A stretch of 64,000 nt of DNA from an uncultured Roseiflexaceae bacterium (GTDB lineage: Bacteria > Chloroflexota > Chloroflexia > Chloroflexales > Roseiflexaceae): the NCBI GenBank assembly GCA_937988885.1, contig CALKHR010000141.1:50228-114227 (forward strand), given 5' to 3'. Below the pieces are notes generated by a model that was given only the letters and a program-made list of their open reading frames with translations, had not been told where the DNA came from and did no database searches. Every line of letters starts with the position of its first letter. Position 1 is the stretch's first letter. Of this stretch, positions 52,411 to 61,540 are shown one piece after another. The position numbers and the translations under genes are program-made.

Positions 52411-52453
52411 AAGGCAGGTGCAGCGAACCATTCCCCATCGCCGCACCTGCCTT
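52411..52453. terminator. bidirectional terminator between HD protein and LLM oxidoreductase genes
   Basis: Eleven-base-pair stem AAGGCAGGTGC/GCACCTGCCTT (52411-52421, 52443-52453) with a 21-nt loop between convergent genes. The T runs are short. Confidence 0.6.
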
Positions 52454-52467
52454 TGAGCATCGTTCGC

Positions 52468-53430
52468 CTACACGTGGGGCAGCACCTGCTCCGCGAAGGC
52501 GCGCAGTCCATCGATATCATCGAGATCGAGCCACTGAAGCATCAACTCCTCGGCCCCGACCGCCGCGTACGATTTGATCTGCGCTATCACCTCATCGGCG
52601 GTGCCTGTGAAGAGCGTGCGCTCCTTGCGCAGGGTTGCCGTCAACTGATCAAGCGGCAGGTCGGCATACTCGGGCGTGCGCTGGCGGATGCCGCTCAGTT
52701 TGCGCTCAAGTGCCGCGTTATCCCGCGCGAAGTACAGGCCACCCATCATCGTGCGGCGCAGCGAACCAGGCTCGCGGCCCTGCTCGGCCAGCAACTCGTT
52801 CAGGCGGGCGTTGCGCTCGGCGAACGCCTCGGGCGTGAGGTACACGCCGTTCCAGATCGTCGCGTAGCGTGCGGCCAGCGGCAGCGTGCGCTTCGGCCCG
52901 TTCCCGCCGATCAGGATATCTGGCCCACCAGGGCGCTGCGGGCGGGGCAGCAACGTCGCACCGCGCAACTGGTAGAACGACCCCTCGAACGTGACCGGCT
53001 CGTCGCTGTTCAGCAACAGCTTCGTCACCTCAAGCGCCTCCTCCAAGCGCGCCATACGCGTGGGGATATCGCCCAAGTTATGGCCGAACAGCGTGTGCTC
53101 GCGCTCCTGCCAGCCTGCGCCAAGCCCGAGAATCATGCGGCCACCGCTCAGATCGTCGATAGCGGCGGCTTGGCGCGCTAGGATCGTCGGCTCGCGGAAC
53201 GACACTGGTGCCACCAACGGCCCAAAATGCACGCGCTTGGTGTGGCTCGCCAGGTACGTCAGCGAGACGATCATCTCAAGCGATTCTTTATCCGGCGGAA
53301 CACTGTTGGTATAGTGGTCCGAGCGAAATACGCCAGCAAAGCCAAGTTCCTCTGCCTCGGCGATCAGCCGCTGCCAACGTGGCCACGTCAGCCCATCCTG
53401 CCCCTCGATCATCAGTGAGATGGCTGTCAT
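52468..53430 (-). CDS. LLM-class (luciferase-like) flavin- or F420-dependent oxidoreductase
   Basis: 320 residues with the bacterial luciferase-like barrel: EELGFAGVFRSDHY, FGPLVAPVSFREPTILARQAA, DDLSGGRMILGLGAGWQEREH, ILIGGNGPKRTLPLAARYA. Whether it uses FMN or F420 cannot be told. The ATG at 53430 has GGAGGG; a longer frame lacks a site. Substrate unknown. Confidence 0.87.
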   Translation of the reverse strand: MTAISLMIEGQDGLTWPRWQRLIAEAEELGFAGVFRSDHYTNSVPPDKESLEMIVSLTYLASHTKRVHFGPLVAPVSFREPTILARQAAAIDDLSGGRMILGLGAGWQEREHTLFGHNLGDIPTRMARLEEALEVTKLLLNSDEPVTFEGSFYQLRGATLLPRPQRPGGPDILIGGNGPKRTLPLAARYATIWNGVYLTPEAFAERNARLNELLAEQGREPGSLRRTMMGGLYFARDNAALERKLSGIRQRTPEYADLPLDQLTATLRKERTLFTGTADEVIAQIKSYAAVGAEELMLQWLDLDDIDGLRAFAEQVLPHV

Positions 53431-53528
53431 AATCCCTCCGCTGCATAAAACAATCTGTCCCATTGTAGCGCATCTTTTTGAGCGGGTGTACAGGCCAGAT
53501 GTACGGTAAACGCTTGTTTCGCCACTTC

Positions 53529-53827
53529 ATACCAAGTCCGATTGGATCGTTGTCATTTCAAAATGGTTTTAGCGCATCGTTTTTTTCACTGTTCTCATGG
53601 TCATTTCGAGCGAGCCACTAGGCGACGCGAGAAATCTCGTCGTTCTGCATTGTCGTGCGCTTTGAGATCGCTCCCCAATCGCTTCGCTCAGGGCTTCGAC
53701 CGTTCGAGATGACAGTGCTTTTCGTTGAGAGGAAAGAGGCGCATCTACTCAATAGTCCGGTTCTGCATTGCTGCCGCAGGCTAAAACGAGTTTGTTACTG
53801 ACATTGTCCAACCAAATTTGGTATCAT
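53529..53827 (-). mobile_element. MITE-like element, copy C (about 300 bp, both ends)
   Basis: Read on the minus strand it begins TGATACCAAATTTGGTTGGA, and the opposite end is an imperfect inverted copy (ACCAAGTCCGATTGGA at about 53531). There is no ORF of interest. It shares long blocks with 34654-34808 (opposite strand) and with 30219-30340. No transposase gene is in the window, so it is non-autonomous. The target duplication is unclear. Confidence 0.7.
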
Positions 53828-53857
53828 TATTTGCTCCAACCTCACGAAAACACGGCA

Positions 53858-53899
53858 AAAAAAATACGAGACCAGCGGCTCTCTAACCACCGGTCTCGT
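53858..53899 (-). terminator. terminator of the peptide ABC permease genes
   Basis: Stem ACGAGACC/GGTCTCGT (53866-53873, 53892-53899), followed on the minus strand by ATTTTTTTTG. Confidence 0.85.
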
Positions 53900-53919
53900 C
53901 GAAAATACACCAAGATGTA

Positions 53920-54852
53920 TTACCGTCGCAAACGCGGGTCGAGCGCATCGCGCAGACCATCGCCCAGCAGGTTAAAGCCCAGCACATTCAGCATAATCGC
54001 CAGACCAGGGAAGAACACCAAGTGCGGTGCGCTAAAGACCTGGTTACGCTCAGCGCTCAGCATCGCGCCCCACTCAGCCGTGGGAGGCTGCGCGCCCAAG
54101 CCCAGGAACGACAGAGCCGCCGTCTCCAGGATCGCAGTACCAATACCCAGCGTCGCCTGAACGATCAGCGGCGTAATCGCGTTTGGCAGAATGTGTCGGA
54201 ACAGCACGCGCCACGTTTGTACGCCAAGCGTTCGCGCCGCCTGAACATACTCCTCCTGCTTGGCGGAGAGCACGCTCGCCCGTAACACGCGCGCGTACGC
54301 CGGGATCGACACGATCGCGATCGCCATCATCGCATTCAACAAACTTGGTCCAAGCACCGTCACAATCGCAATCGAAAGGATCAGCGAAGGGAAGGCCAGC
54401 ACCACGTCGAGCAAACGCATGATGAGGTTATCGACCCAGCCGCCGAGGTAACCCGCGACCGCGCCCAGAATCACCCCAAAGAACATCGACAGGCCCACGG
54501 TGAAGAAGCCAACCGTGAATGAAATGCGGGTGCCATACACCAAACGGCTGAACACATCGCGCACGTTTCCGTCGATACCGAGTAAATGTTGAGGTTGATC
54601 GGCTGGGCAGCCGAGTAGATGAATACACGGGGGATCGCGTCGCTTCACATTTTCAACGCCGATCAACACGCGATTTGGGTCGTATGGAGCAATTTGCGGA
54701 GCAAAAATCGCAGTCAACGCGAGAAGTGTCACAATCACAAGGCCAATAATCGCTGAGCGTTGGCTCAAAAATGAGCGAAACGTCTTACGCCATAGCGATT
54801 CTGGTGGGCGAGTGACTGTCTCCGCCTGCAAAGTCGTCGAACTAGTCGTCAT
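53920..54852 (-). CDS. peptide/nickel-type ABC transporter permease, DppC type
   Basis: 310 residues: N-terminal cytoplasmic segment and helix (RSFLSQRSAIIGLVIV), an insertion with ENVKRRDPPCIHLLGC typical of OppC/DppC, and the EAA-type loop YVQAARTLGVQTWRVLFRHILP. It forms the channel with the DppB-type partner upstream. ATPase genes are not seen in the window. Confidence 0.92.
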   Translation of the reverse strand: MTTSSTTLQAETVTRPPESLWRKTFRSFLSQRSAIIGLVIVTLLALTAIFAPQIAPYDPNRVLIGVENVKRRDPPCIHLLGCPADQPQHLLGIDGNVRDVFSRLVYGTRISFTVGFFTVGLSMFFGVILGAVAGYLGGWVDNLIMRLLDVVLAFPSLILSIAIVTVLGPSLLNAMMAIAIVSIPAYARVLRASVLSAKQEEYVQAARTLGVQTWRVLFRHILPNAITPLIVQATLGIGTAILETAALSFLGLGAQPPTAEWGAMLSAERNQVFSAPHLVFFPGLAIMLNVLGFNLLGDGLRDALDPRLRR

Positions 54853-55018
54853 AATATTAGATGGCTCTTAAGGTATATACGTGCGTCGGTTCTCCACTGC
54901 GAATACCCTGGTTCGCCGATACGCGTATATGCGGTGAACAAACGTCATAGTAGCTCAGTACACGCATTGCATCGTCCAGCTGAGCATGATTTGATAGTGA
55001 GCAGGTAGCCCGCGTTTG

Positions 55019-56098
55019 CTAATCGAGCCGAATTCGAGGATCGAAATAGGCATACGACAAATCGACGAGCAAATTGGCAAGCACATAGCCAAAGGCGATC
55101 ACCAACGTAAACGCTTGAATGACCGGATAGTCGCGTGCGGTAATGGCATCGTACAGAACACGGCCCACGCCAGCGAGGTTGAACACCGTTTCGGTGAGCA
55201 CCGCGCCACTGAAGATGGCGCCAAGTTGGAGGCCAATAATGGTCACAATAGGCAGGAGTGCGTTTCGGAACGCATGCCAGAGCACCACGCGCCGCTCAGA
55301 CAAGCCTTTTGCGCGAGCAGTGCGCACATAATCCAGGCCCAGCACCTCGATCGTGCTTGAGCGAGTCATACGTGCAATAATCGCAGTCGGGATCGTGGCC
55401 AATGCTAGCGCAGGCAGAATCAGGTGTTGAACAGTATCAACAAAGACCTTCCATTGACCCGTGATCACCGAGTTAAAGAGATAGAAGTTGGAGATAAATT
55501 GAGCAATGTTCCCGCCGATAGAGTTGGCTGAAATTTCCCAACCGAATACTTCGTAGAAGGGCTTGGAATCGATACCAGCCGTGAGGCGGCCTGAAGGCGG
55601 CAACCAGAAGGGCGTATCCTTCAATAAAAGCGCAAAAATATACGCTAATATCAAACCAAGCCAGAACACTGGCATCGATACACCAATATTCGCCACCATC
55701 ATGGTGCCAACATCGAAGATCGAATTGCGGCGCACAGCCGAAATGATGCCTGCTGTCACACCGAAGATCGACGCAATGATGATAGCAACCACGCCCAACT
55801 CGATCGTAGCTGGCAGGCGCTCGATAATCAGCGTTGTCACGGGGCGCTTGTAGCGGAGCGACTCGCCAAAGTCACCCTGGAGCACATCGCCCATAAACAC
55901 AAGGAACTGAACTACAACCGGTTTATCGAGACCCTTCTCCCGATTAAAGCGCTCGCAGATTTCCGGAGTTGCTTTCTCGCCCAACATCGCTGTGCAGGGG
56001 TTGCCAGGGATCAGGCGCGCCAGCACAAACGTCAACGCTACCACGCCAATCAGCACAGGTAGCGAGATGATCAAGCGTTGCAGAATGTAACGACTCAT
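55019..56098 (-). CDS. peptide/nickel-type ABC transporter permease, DppB type
   Basis: 359 residues with the DppB start MSRYILQRLIISLPVLIGVV, six helices and the EAA loop YVRTARAKGLSERRVVLWHA. Compared with the usual 310-340 residues it has extra sequence between helices (about 165-215). The ATG at 56098 is chosen because the family begins there. Confidence 0.9.
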   Translation of the reverse strand: MSRYILQRLIISLPVLIGVVALTFVLARLIPGNPCTAMLGEKATPEICERFNREKGLDKPVVVQFLVFMGDVLQGDFGESLRYKRPVTTLIIERLPATIELGVVAIIIASIFGVTAGIISAVRRNSIFDVGTMMVANIGVSMPVFWLGLILAYIFALLLKDTPFWLPPSGRLTAGIDSKPFYEVFGWEISANSIGGNIAQFISNFYLFNSVITGQWKVFVDTVQHLILPALALATIPTAIIARMTRSSTIEVLGLDYVRTARAKGLSERRVVLWHAFRNALLPIVTIIGLQLGAIFSGAVLTETVFNLAGVGRVLYDAITARDYPVIQAFTLVIAFGYVLANLLVDLSYAYFDPRIRLD

Positions 56099-56137
56099 CC
56101 AACCAAACCTTACATAATGTCGAATGATGAATAGCAA

Positions 56138-56178
56138 GTGCCATCGAGAGTTGTGCGCGCATGCAAACCCTCGATGGC
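56138..56178. other. hairpin between binding-protein and DppB-type genes
   Basis: Ten-base-pair stem TGCCATCGAG/CTCGATGGCA with a 21-nt loop and no T run. It may stabilise the 3' end of the binding-protein transcript. Confidence 0.5.
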
Positions 56179-56203
56179 ATTGCTTTAGCTCTCTACAGAG
56201 CGA

Positions 56204-58021
56204 TTACTCCGCGTTCAGGAACGAGCCCCAAAGTGCTGCGAAGTAAGTGAAGTCGCCAACGCGGCCAACGTGGTACGGGCTTGCCAAGTCCCAAGCTGCC
56301 CAGTACGACATCACCACGTCGTTGGCGTCGAAGTCCGAGCCGTCGTGGAACTTCACGTTCTCACGCAGCTTGCAGGTCCAGCTCATCAGATCGTCGCTGG
56401 GCGTGCACTCGGTCGCCAAGGCCGGGATCACAGCGGTGCCACCTGGCTCGTAGGCCAACAGCGACTCGCTGATGCGCTGGCAGATGCGGAACGACTCGCC
56501 GTCGCTCTCATCGGCGCAGTAGAAGCCTGCAGGCTCAGCGTTCTGCATCCAGATGAAGGTGTCGCGATCGCCAGGAGTCATCATCTCGAAGCGCTCGTTG
56601 CCCAGCGGGCTGGTGTTCGCGTTCTGAACATCAGCGCGGAAGGCCACAGCCGAACCACCGTGAGCGATCGGCACCATAGGCACGTGCTCGCGGATAGCGT
56701 TGTTGGCGGTCACGTAGAACGGATCGCGCTCCTCGAAGGTAGCCTTCGAAGCACCCTCGCGCAACGCCTCGGTGATGTCATCGAAGCGGTTGCCGAACTG
56801 CGGCGACGAGCCAGCGCCGAAGTGGTAGTCCAAGAAGTTGGTCACTTCGGGGTAGTCGGCGCCCCAGCCCAACAGGTGCAAGCCTTCCAGCTTACCAGCG
56901 TTCGCTGCGTCGATGAAGGCAGCCGATTCCATCAAGTTGATGTTCGCCTTGATGTTCAGGTTCTCCTGCAACTGAGCCTGGATGTCCTGGGCAACCTGTG
57001 CAGGCTGCGGCAGGTAACCACGCACCACGTCGCGGAACGACAGAGTGGTCTCGAAGCCATCCGGGTAGCCAGCCTCGGCCAGCAACGCGCGAGCAGCCTC
57101 GACGTCGAACGGATACCACGGCTCGCCCGAGCAGGCGTGTGCCAACGAGCACGGCGTGAAGTAGTTCGCAACCGACGAGCCAGCCGGGTAGAAGTTATCG
57201 ACAATGCGCTGCTTGTCGATCGCCATAGCAATAGCCTGGCGAACCTTCTCATTGTCGAACGGCGGGGTCGTGTTGTTGATACCGAGATAGAACGTGCTCA
57301 ACGCCGGGCGCTCCAGCAACTGCAGGCTCGGGTCGTTCTTGACAGTCTCGATATCCTCAGTACCAACGTTGTCGATACCATCGACCGTGCCCGACTGCAG
57401 CTCCAGCAAGCGCTGTGCGGCCTCGGTGCTCCAGCGGATGATCAGGCGCTCGGGGATAGCCTTGTCGCCCCAGTAATCTTCGTTGCGAACCAGGACGATG
57501 CTCTCGCCACGGTTCCAGGCCTCCAGCTTGTAGGGGCCGGTGCCGATCGGCTTGTCGATCAGGTCGCCGGTGCCACCGGTCGACTCGATGTACTCGCGCG
57601 GGGCGATCTGGAAGGCGGCGAACGCCAACTTGGCCTCGAAGGCCGGGTCGACGTTGCAGAGCGTGAACTTCACAGTGTGGCTATCGAGAGCAGCGATCTC
57701 CTTCAGCATACCGGTGTAGGAACCACCACACTCGTTAGCGGCAGCAACCAACAGACCGTTGTTCTCCGTCAAGCCACCCTGGCTACCAGCCGGAGGTGTG
57801 GTCTCTTCGGTTTCAGTGGCCTCTTCGGTTTCAGCGGTTGCTTCAGGAGCAGCCGTAGCTTCAGGAGCAGTCGTCGGCGCAGGCGCAGCTGTCGCCGCTG
57901 GGGCACTTGTCGGAGCCGCGGCTGGGGTGCTACCACCACAAGCCACAAGAATTGGGACCAATAACGCGAATAACAGTGCGACTGCACCGCTTCGACGCCA
58001 GGAAAGACGCGATTGAGTCAT
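56204..58021 (-). CDS. peptide-type ABC substrate-binding lipoprotein (SBP_bac_5), apparently circularly permuted
   Basis: 605 residues with signal peptide and lipobox LVACGG, then an Ala/Thr/Glu linker. The mature protein begins with what is normally an internal part of family 5 (LDSHTVKFTL, GTGPYKLEAW, NEDYWGDKAIP) and runs through the usual middle and C-terminal parts (AHGGSAVAF, ANTSPLGNERFE). It then ends with the usual N-terminal part (DTFIWMQNAEP, RISESLLAYEPGG, VKFHDG, DANDVVMSYW). So the order of conserved blocks is rotated. All blocks are present once, and no frameshift is seen. It heads the DppB-DppC genes. Confidence 0.88.
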   Translation of the reverse strand: MTQSRLSWRRSGAVALLFALLVPILVACGGSTPAAAPTSAPAATAAPAPTTAPEATAAPEATAETEEATETEETTPPAGSQGGLTENNGLLVAAANECGGSYTGMLKEIAALDSHTVKFTLCNVDPAFEAKLAFAAFQIAPREYIESTGGTGDLIDKPIGTGPYKLEAWNRGESIVLVRNEDYWGDKAIPERLIIRWSTEAAQRLLELQSGTVDGIDNVGTEDIETVKNDPSLQLLERPALSTFYLGINNTTPPFDNEKVRQAIAMAIDKQRIVDNFYPAGSSVANYFTPCSLAHACSGEPWYPFDVEAARALLAEAGYPDGFETTLSFRDVVRGYLPQPAQVAQDIQAQLQENLNIKANINLMESAAFIDAANAGKLEGLHLLGWGADYPEVTNFLDYHFGAGSSPQFGNRFDDITEALREGASKATFEERDPFYVTANNAIREHVPMVPIAHGGSAVAFRADVQNANTSPLGNERFEMMTPGDRDTFIWMQNAEPAGFYCADESDGESFRICQRISESLLAYEPGGTAVIPALATECTPSDDLMSWTCKLRENVKFHDGSDFDANDVVMSYWAAWDLASPYHVGRVGDFTYFAALWGSFLNAE

Positions 58022-58432
58022 TCTTGACATTCCTTTCCGAATTCTCCGGGACAAATCAGCTCAATCGTTGGCTGATGATATGACAGAAACGCCCATGTAC
58101 CTTCGCTAAACACGGCCTGGCGCGCACAGAACCTTGTCTTGCACAGGTATAATCATGAGACGTTTAGTCCACAAGAGCACAAACCTGAATATACTCTACG
58201 GAATTGCGGGCTACACCATTCCCAAGGAGAAGTAATGAAGAAGAGTGTTGCCGATGATATAGAATTTTAGTTTGTTGACTGAGATTCCCTACTTTTCCAG
58301 TTGTTCACAACAAGGTACTATAGCAGGATTTAGACCTTAGAATGAGTGTTGTGCAGTATAGAACTCGAACCTAAGAATTGTCAAATTTTGTTAAACTTGT
58401 GATCATCACGTGGTTTCGATATAATAGCGCCG
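58022..58432. other. divergent intergenic region with two promoters
   Basis: Minus strand: TTGTGG (58169-58174), 17 bp, TATACC (58146-58151) for the binding-protein gene, with a leader of about 120 nt. Plus strand: the promoter of the M14 peptidase at 58397-58425. No gene is supported. Confidence 0.5.
58397..58425 (+). promoter_or_regulatory. promoter giving a leaderless transcript
   Basis: TTGTGA (58397-58402), 17 bp, TATAAT (58420-58425). The ATG begins at 58433, seven bases past the -10, so transcription should start at or next to the start codon. Confidence 0.65.
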
Positions 58433-59749
58433 ATGCGATCGCTAATCATCACTGCCATTGTAGCGCTATCGTTAGTGCTCCCAAGTACTGCTACTGCTCG
58501 CCCATTACCGCAGATAAGCGAGTTGACGATCGGTATCTCAGGACAAGGTCGTCCCATTACTGCGGTACGCATCGGGAATGGCCCTCGCAAGTTTGTTCTG
58601 CTAGGTAACACACACGGTGGCCCCGAAGCTAACACATATCGGCTTGTGACTGCACTTGCCGAGCATTTTCGTGCGCATCCCGAGGAAGTGCCAGCGAGCG
58701 TCAGTTTGTACATCGTTCCGACCATAAACCCCGATGGTCTGTACATTGGCACACGCTTTAATGCCAATCAGGTCGATCTCAACCGCAATATGAACACCAA
58801 CTTCGATAGTTGCCCCGAAAACGATTGGGGGATGTATGTTCAAGGCGCACGAGGGATCGAATCGTACACGGGCGGAGCGTATGTCGATTCCGAGCCGGAG
58901 ACGCGGGTGGCGCGTGCGTTCCTGTTCGATGCAGCTGGTGTGATCTTTTATCACTCCGATGGCGGTGATGTGTTCCCCGCATTCTGCGAACACCCACCCT
59001 CGATCACGCTGGCACAGCGCTACGCCGAGGCGACTGGGTATCGCTACGACCGCTTCTGGCCGAACTATATGATCACTGGCGGTATGCACGATTGGGCCGG
59101 TAGCTTGGGTATCGCCGCGATCACCCCCGAGCTGTTCACCGGCACCGAGCCGGATTTCGAGGAAAACCTCGCGGGTGTGCGCATGGTGCTCGCGCATGCC
59201 GAGGAACTGCTGCCGCTCCCCGCCGACCAAGAGGTGAACGGTATCCACGTGCCCGCCCTGATCTGGCGTTTCTGGCAGATGCACGGCGGCCTCGAACGGT
59301 TCGGCGCTCCGTTGGCGCCGCCCCAAACGACAGAAGGTCTTGTGCGCCAATATTTCGAGCGGGCTGTGTTCGAACTCAACCCCGAGCAAGCCGATACGCC
59401 CTACCACGTGCAACTCGCCCCGATCGGTCGGGAGGCGGCTGCCGAGCGTTTTGCGCCCATCACCACGCCCGATCCCGAGCTACGCTACTTCCCCGAAACA
59501 GGCCACACCCTGCGGGCTGGCTTCCTCGATTACTGGGAACGGAGCGAGGGTCAATTGCTGTTCGGCTACCCACTCTCCGAGGAGTTTGAGGAACGCACCA
59601 CCGATGGTCAACGGCGCATTGTGCAGTACTTTGAGCGCGCCCTATTGCAGTATGATGATGAGCGAGGCGTCACCCTCGATGCGCTCGGTTGGACCACCCT
59701 CATCCGCGAACAACTGCGGAACTCTCCACAGGCCCATCAGATTCGCTGA
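58433..59749 (+). CDS. exported M14-family zinc carboxypeptidase with FGYP-repeat tail
   Basis: 438 residues: signal peptide (cleavage near ATA, residue 22), an M14 peptidase domain (about 30-265) with metal-site GNTHGGPEAN and YHSDGG, the substrate-binding VDLNRN, and a late Glu in AITPELFTG. The C-terminal half carries repeats (FWQMHGGLERFGAPL, VRQYFERAVFE, DYWERSEGQLLFGYPLS, VQYFERALLQ), the same type as in 33462-34586. It likely trims peptides or cell-wall stems outside the cell. No ribosome-binding site; see the leaderless promoter. Confidence 0.82.
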   Translation: MRSLIITAIVALSLVLPSTATARPLPQISELTIGISGQGRPITAVRIGNGPRKFVLLGNTHGGPEANTYRLVTALAEHFRAHPEEVPASVSLYIVPTINPDGLYIGTRFNANQVDLNRNMNTNFDSCPENDWGMYVQGARGIESYTGGAYVDSEPETRVARAFLFDAAGVIFYHSDGGDVFPAFCEHPPSITLAQRYAEATGYRYDRFWPNYMITGGMHDWAGSLGIAAITPELFTGTEPDFEENLAGVRMVLAHAEELLPLPADQEVNGIHVPALIWRFWQMHGGLERFGAPLAPPQTTEGLVRQYFERAVFELNPEQADTPYHVQLAPIGREAAAERFAPITTPDPELRYFPETGHTLRAGFLDYWERSEGQLLFGYPLSEEFEERTTDGQRRIVQYFERALLQYDDERGVTLDALGWTTLIREQLRNSPQAHQIR

Positions 59750-59925
59750 GACATCCCCTGGTTGTGCTGTCAATGCGAATCGCTTTTCGCTTCCCGACGC
59801 TGTATCGTTCTTCCCCGATACATTCCAATTAAATGCGGCTAATGTTCTCGCAGATTCTTGATAAAATCTTCGTTTATTGAAGTACTACACAAATAAGTGG
59901 TTTTCGGCATAGTAACCAATCATGC

Positions 59926-59954
59926 TTGCCCTGCGTCTATGCCTTTGTTATACT
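59926..59954 (+). promoter_or_regulatory. promoter of the cyclase gene
   Basis: TTGCCC (59926-59931), 17 bp, TATACT (59949-59954), about 72 bp before the ATG. Confidence 0.55.
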
Positions 59955-60025
59955 AATTTATGCCCGCCTTATGAATTCTGCGCATTTTGCTCCCCGTGCG
60001 CACGATTTAACGTTAAGGAACGACC

Positions 60026-61540
60026 ATGGCTAGGCTGTCGGTTGTTATCAACGGCGAATCTCGCACGTTGCCGCTTACAGAAAAAGGTCTTCGAATAGGG
60101 CGTGCGCTTGATAACGATGTCGTTCTCAACCATGCGATTGTTTCGCGTCATCACGCTCTCATCGCGCTTCGTGGCCGCGATGCCTGGGTCGTTGATCTTG
60201 ATAGCCGCAACGGTGTATTCGTTAATCGCCTGCGCATCAAAGAAGAGCAACTGAGCGATGGCGACGTCGTGCAAATCGGTCCTTTTGAGTTCACCTTCGA
60301 GGATCGTGCCGCGCAAAGCGTTGTCCTCGACGATAACCGATATTTTCCGCTCGCCGCCGAAGCACGCCACATTGAAGCGAACGAACTGCCGGAACTCGCG
60401 CTCGATCTACGTGAGTTTTACCGCATTAGTAAGCGCCTAAACGCCATCATCGATCTGCGCGAACTGTTCGATGCAGTGATGGAAGAGGTGTTGCGCTTGG
60501 TGCCCGCTCAGCGCGGCCTCCTTATGCTGCGCAAAGGCACTGAGCTCGTTCCAATGGTGATCTATCCACCCTCACAGGGCGATGTCGCGCTCAGTTCCAC
60601 CATCGCGCACAAAGCGCTCTCCGGCAATGAAGTGGTGTTGACGCGTGACGCTCGGCTCGATTTCGCCGGCTCCGATAGCATCATCAGCGCCAATATCCGC
60701 TCGGCTGTGTGCGCGCCACTGATCAGCGAGAACCGTACGATCGGTCTGATCTACGTCGATGCACCAGGGCGCGACCAGTTCGACGAACGGGATCGCGACA
60801 TGCTCGCGGCGCTCGCCAACCAAGCAGCCATCAACATCGAGCGGGCGCGTCTCTCCGAAGAACTGCGCCAACAGGCTCGCCTGCGCCAAAACTTCGAGCG
60901 CTTCATGTCGCCCAATATCGCCAAGTTGATGGCCAGTTACGTCACACAACACGGCCAACTGTGGGAGCCGCAAGAGCTCGTCGTGAGCGTGCTGTTCTCC
61001 GATGTGAAGGGCTTCACTACGCTCTCCGAGCGCCTCTCGCCTCGCGAGGCGCAGGACCTTCTGAACGAGTATTTTCACGAGATGACCGAAGTGATCTTTA
61101 AACACAACGGTACGCTCGATAAATACATCGGCGATGGTATTATGGCCGTCTTCGGCGCCCCACAACTCGGTGATCCCATCCCTCCCGAAGTCTCGGCGGA
61201 GCAAGCCGTCAGCGCCGCGCTCGATATGATCGCCTCGCATCGGCGCTTGATCGAAAAGCTCGATCCCGCAAAACGCTTCCAATTCCGCATCGGCATCAAC
61301 ACCGGCACCGTGTATGCTGGCTTCTTCGGCACGCGCCAACGCCTCGAATACACCGTGATGGGCGATACCGTCAACACTGCCTCGCGGCTTGAGGGTCGCG
61401 CCGAACTGAACTCGGTGCTGATCAGCGAAGCCACCCGCCTCGCGCTCGGCGATCGGTTCGTGCTTCAAGAGATGGGCCAACTTGAGCTAAAAGGCAAACA
61501 ACAACGTGTTCAGACCTATCGCGTACAAGGGCGCCGTTAA
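60026..61540 (+). CDS. FHA-GAF-class III nucleotide cyclase
   Basis: 504 residues. The FHA domain (about 1-95) has GRALDNDVVLNH, SRHHA and DLDSRNGVFVN, so it can bind phosphothreonine. A GAF domain (about 135-285) follows. The class III cyclase domain (about 315-504) has LFSDVKGFTTLSERL, with both metal-binding Asp (the second in YIGDGIMAVFG), and RIGINTGTVYAG. It should make cAMP or cGMP in response to a Ser/Thr-kinase signal and a small ligand (inference). Cytoplasmic, no membrane helix. Confidence 0.92.
   Translation: MARLSVVINGESRTLPLTEKGLRIGRALDNDVVLNHAIVSRHHALIALRGRDAWVVDLDSRNGVFVNRLRIKEEQLSDGDVVQIGPFEFTFEDRAAQSVVLDDNRYFPLAAEARHIEANELPELALDLREFYRISKRLNAIIDLRELFDAVMEEVLRLVPAQRGLLMLRKGTELVPMVIYPPSQGDVALSSTIAHKALSGNEVVLTRDARLDFAGSDSIISANIRSAVCAPLISENRTIGLIYVDAPGRDQFDERDRDMLAALANQAAINIERARLSEELRQQARLRQNFERFMSPNIAKLMASYVTQHGQLWEPQELVVSVLFSDVKGFTTLSERLSPREAQDLLNEYFHEMTEVIFKHNGTLDKYIGDGIMAVFGAPQLGDPIPPEVSAEQAVSAALDMIASHRRLIEKLDPAKRFQFRIGINTGTVYAGFFGTRQRLEYTVMGDTVNTASRLEGRAELNSVLISEATRLALGDRFVLQEMGQLELKGKQQRVQTYRVQGRR

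Noticed and set aside
53529..53827. CRISPR-like repeat unit
   Set aside because: There are no regularly spaced short repeats; the matches are long dispersed copies with inverted ends.
56204..58021. Rearranged binding protein as a frameshifted or fused pseudogene
   Set aside because: The frame is intact through signal peptide, linker and all family blocks, each present once; a permutation explains it better than a fusion of two broken genes.
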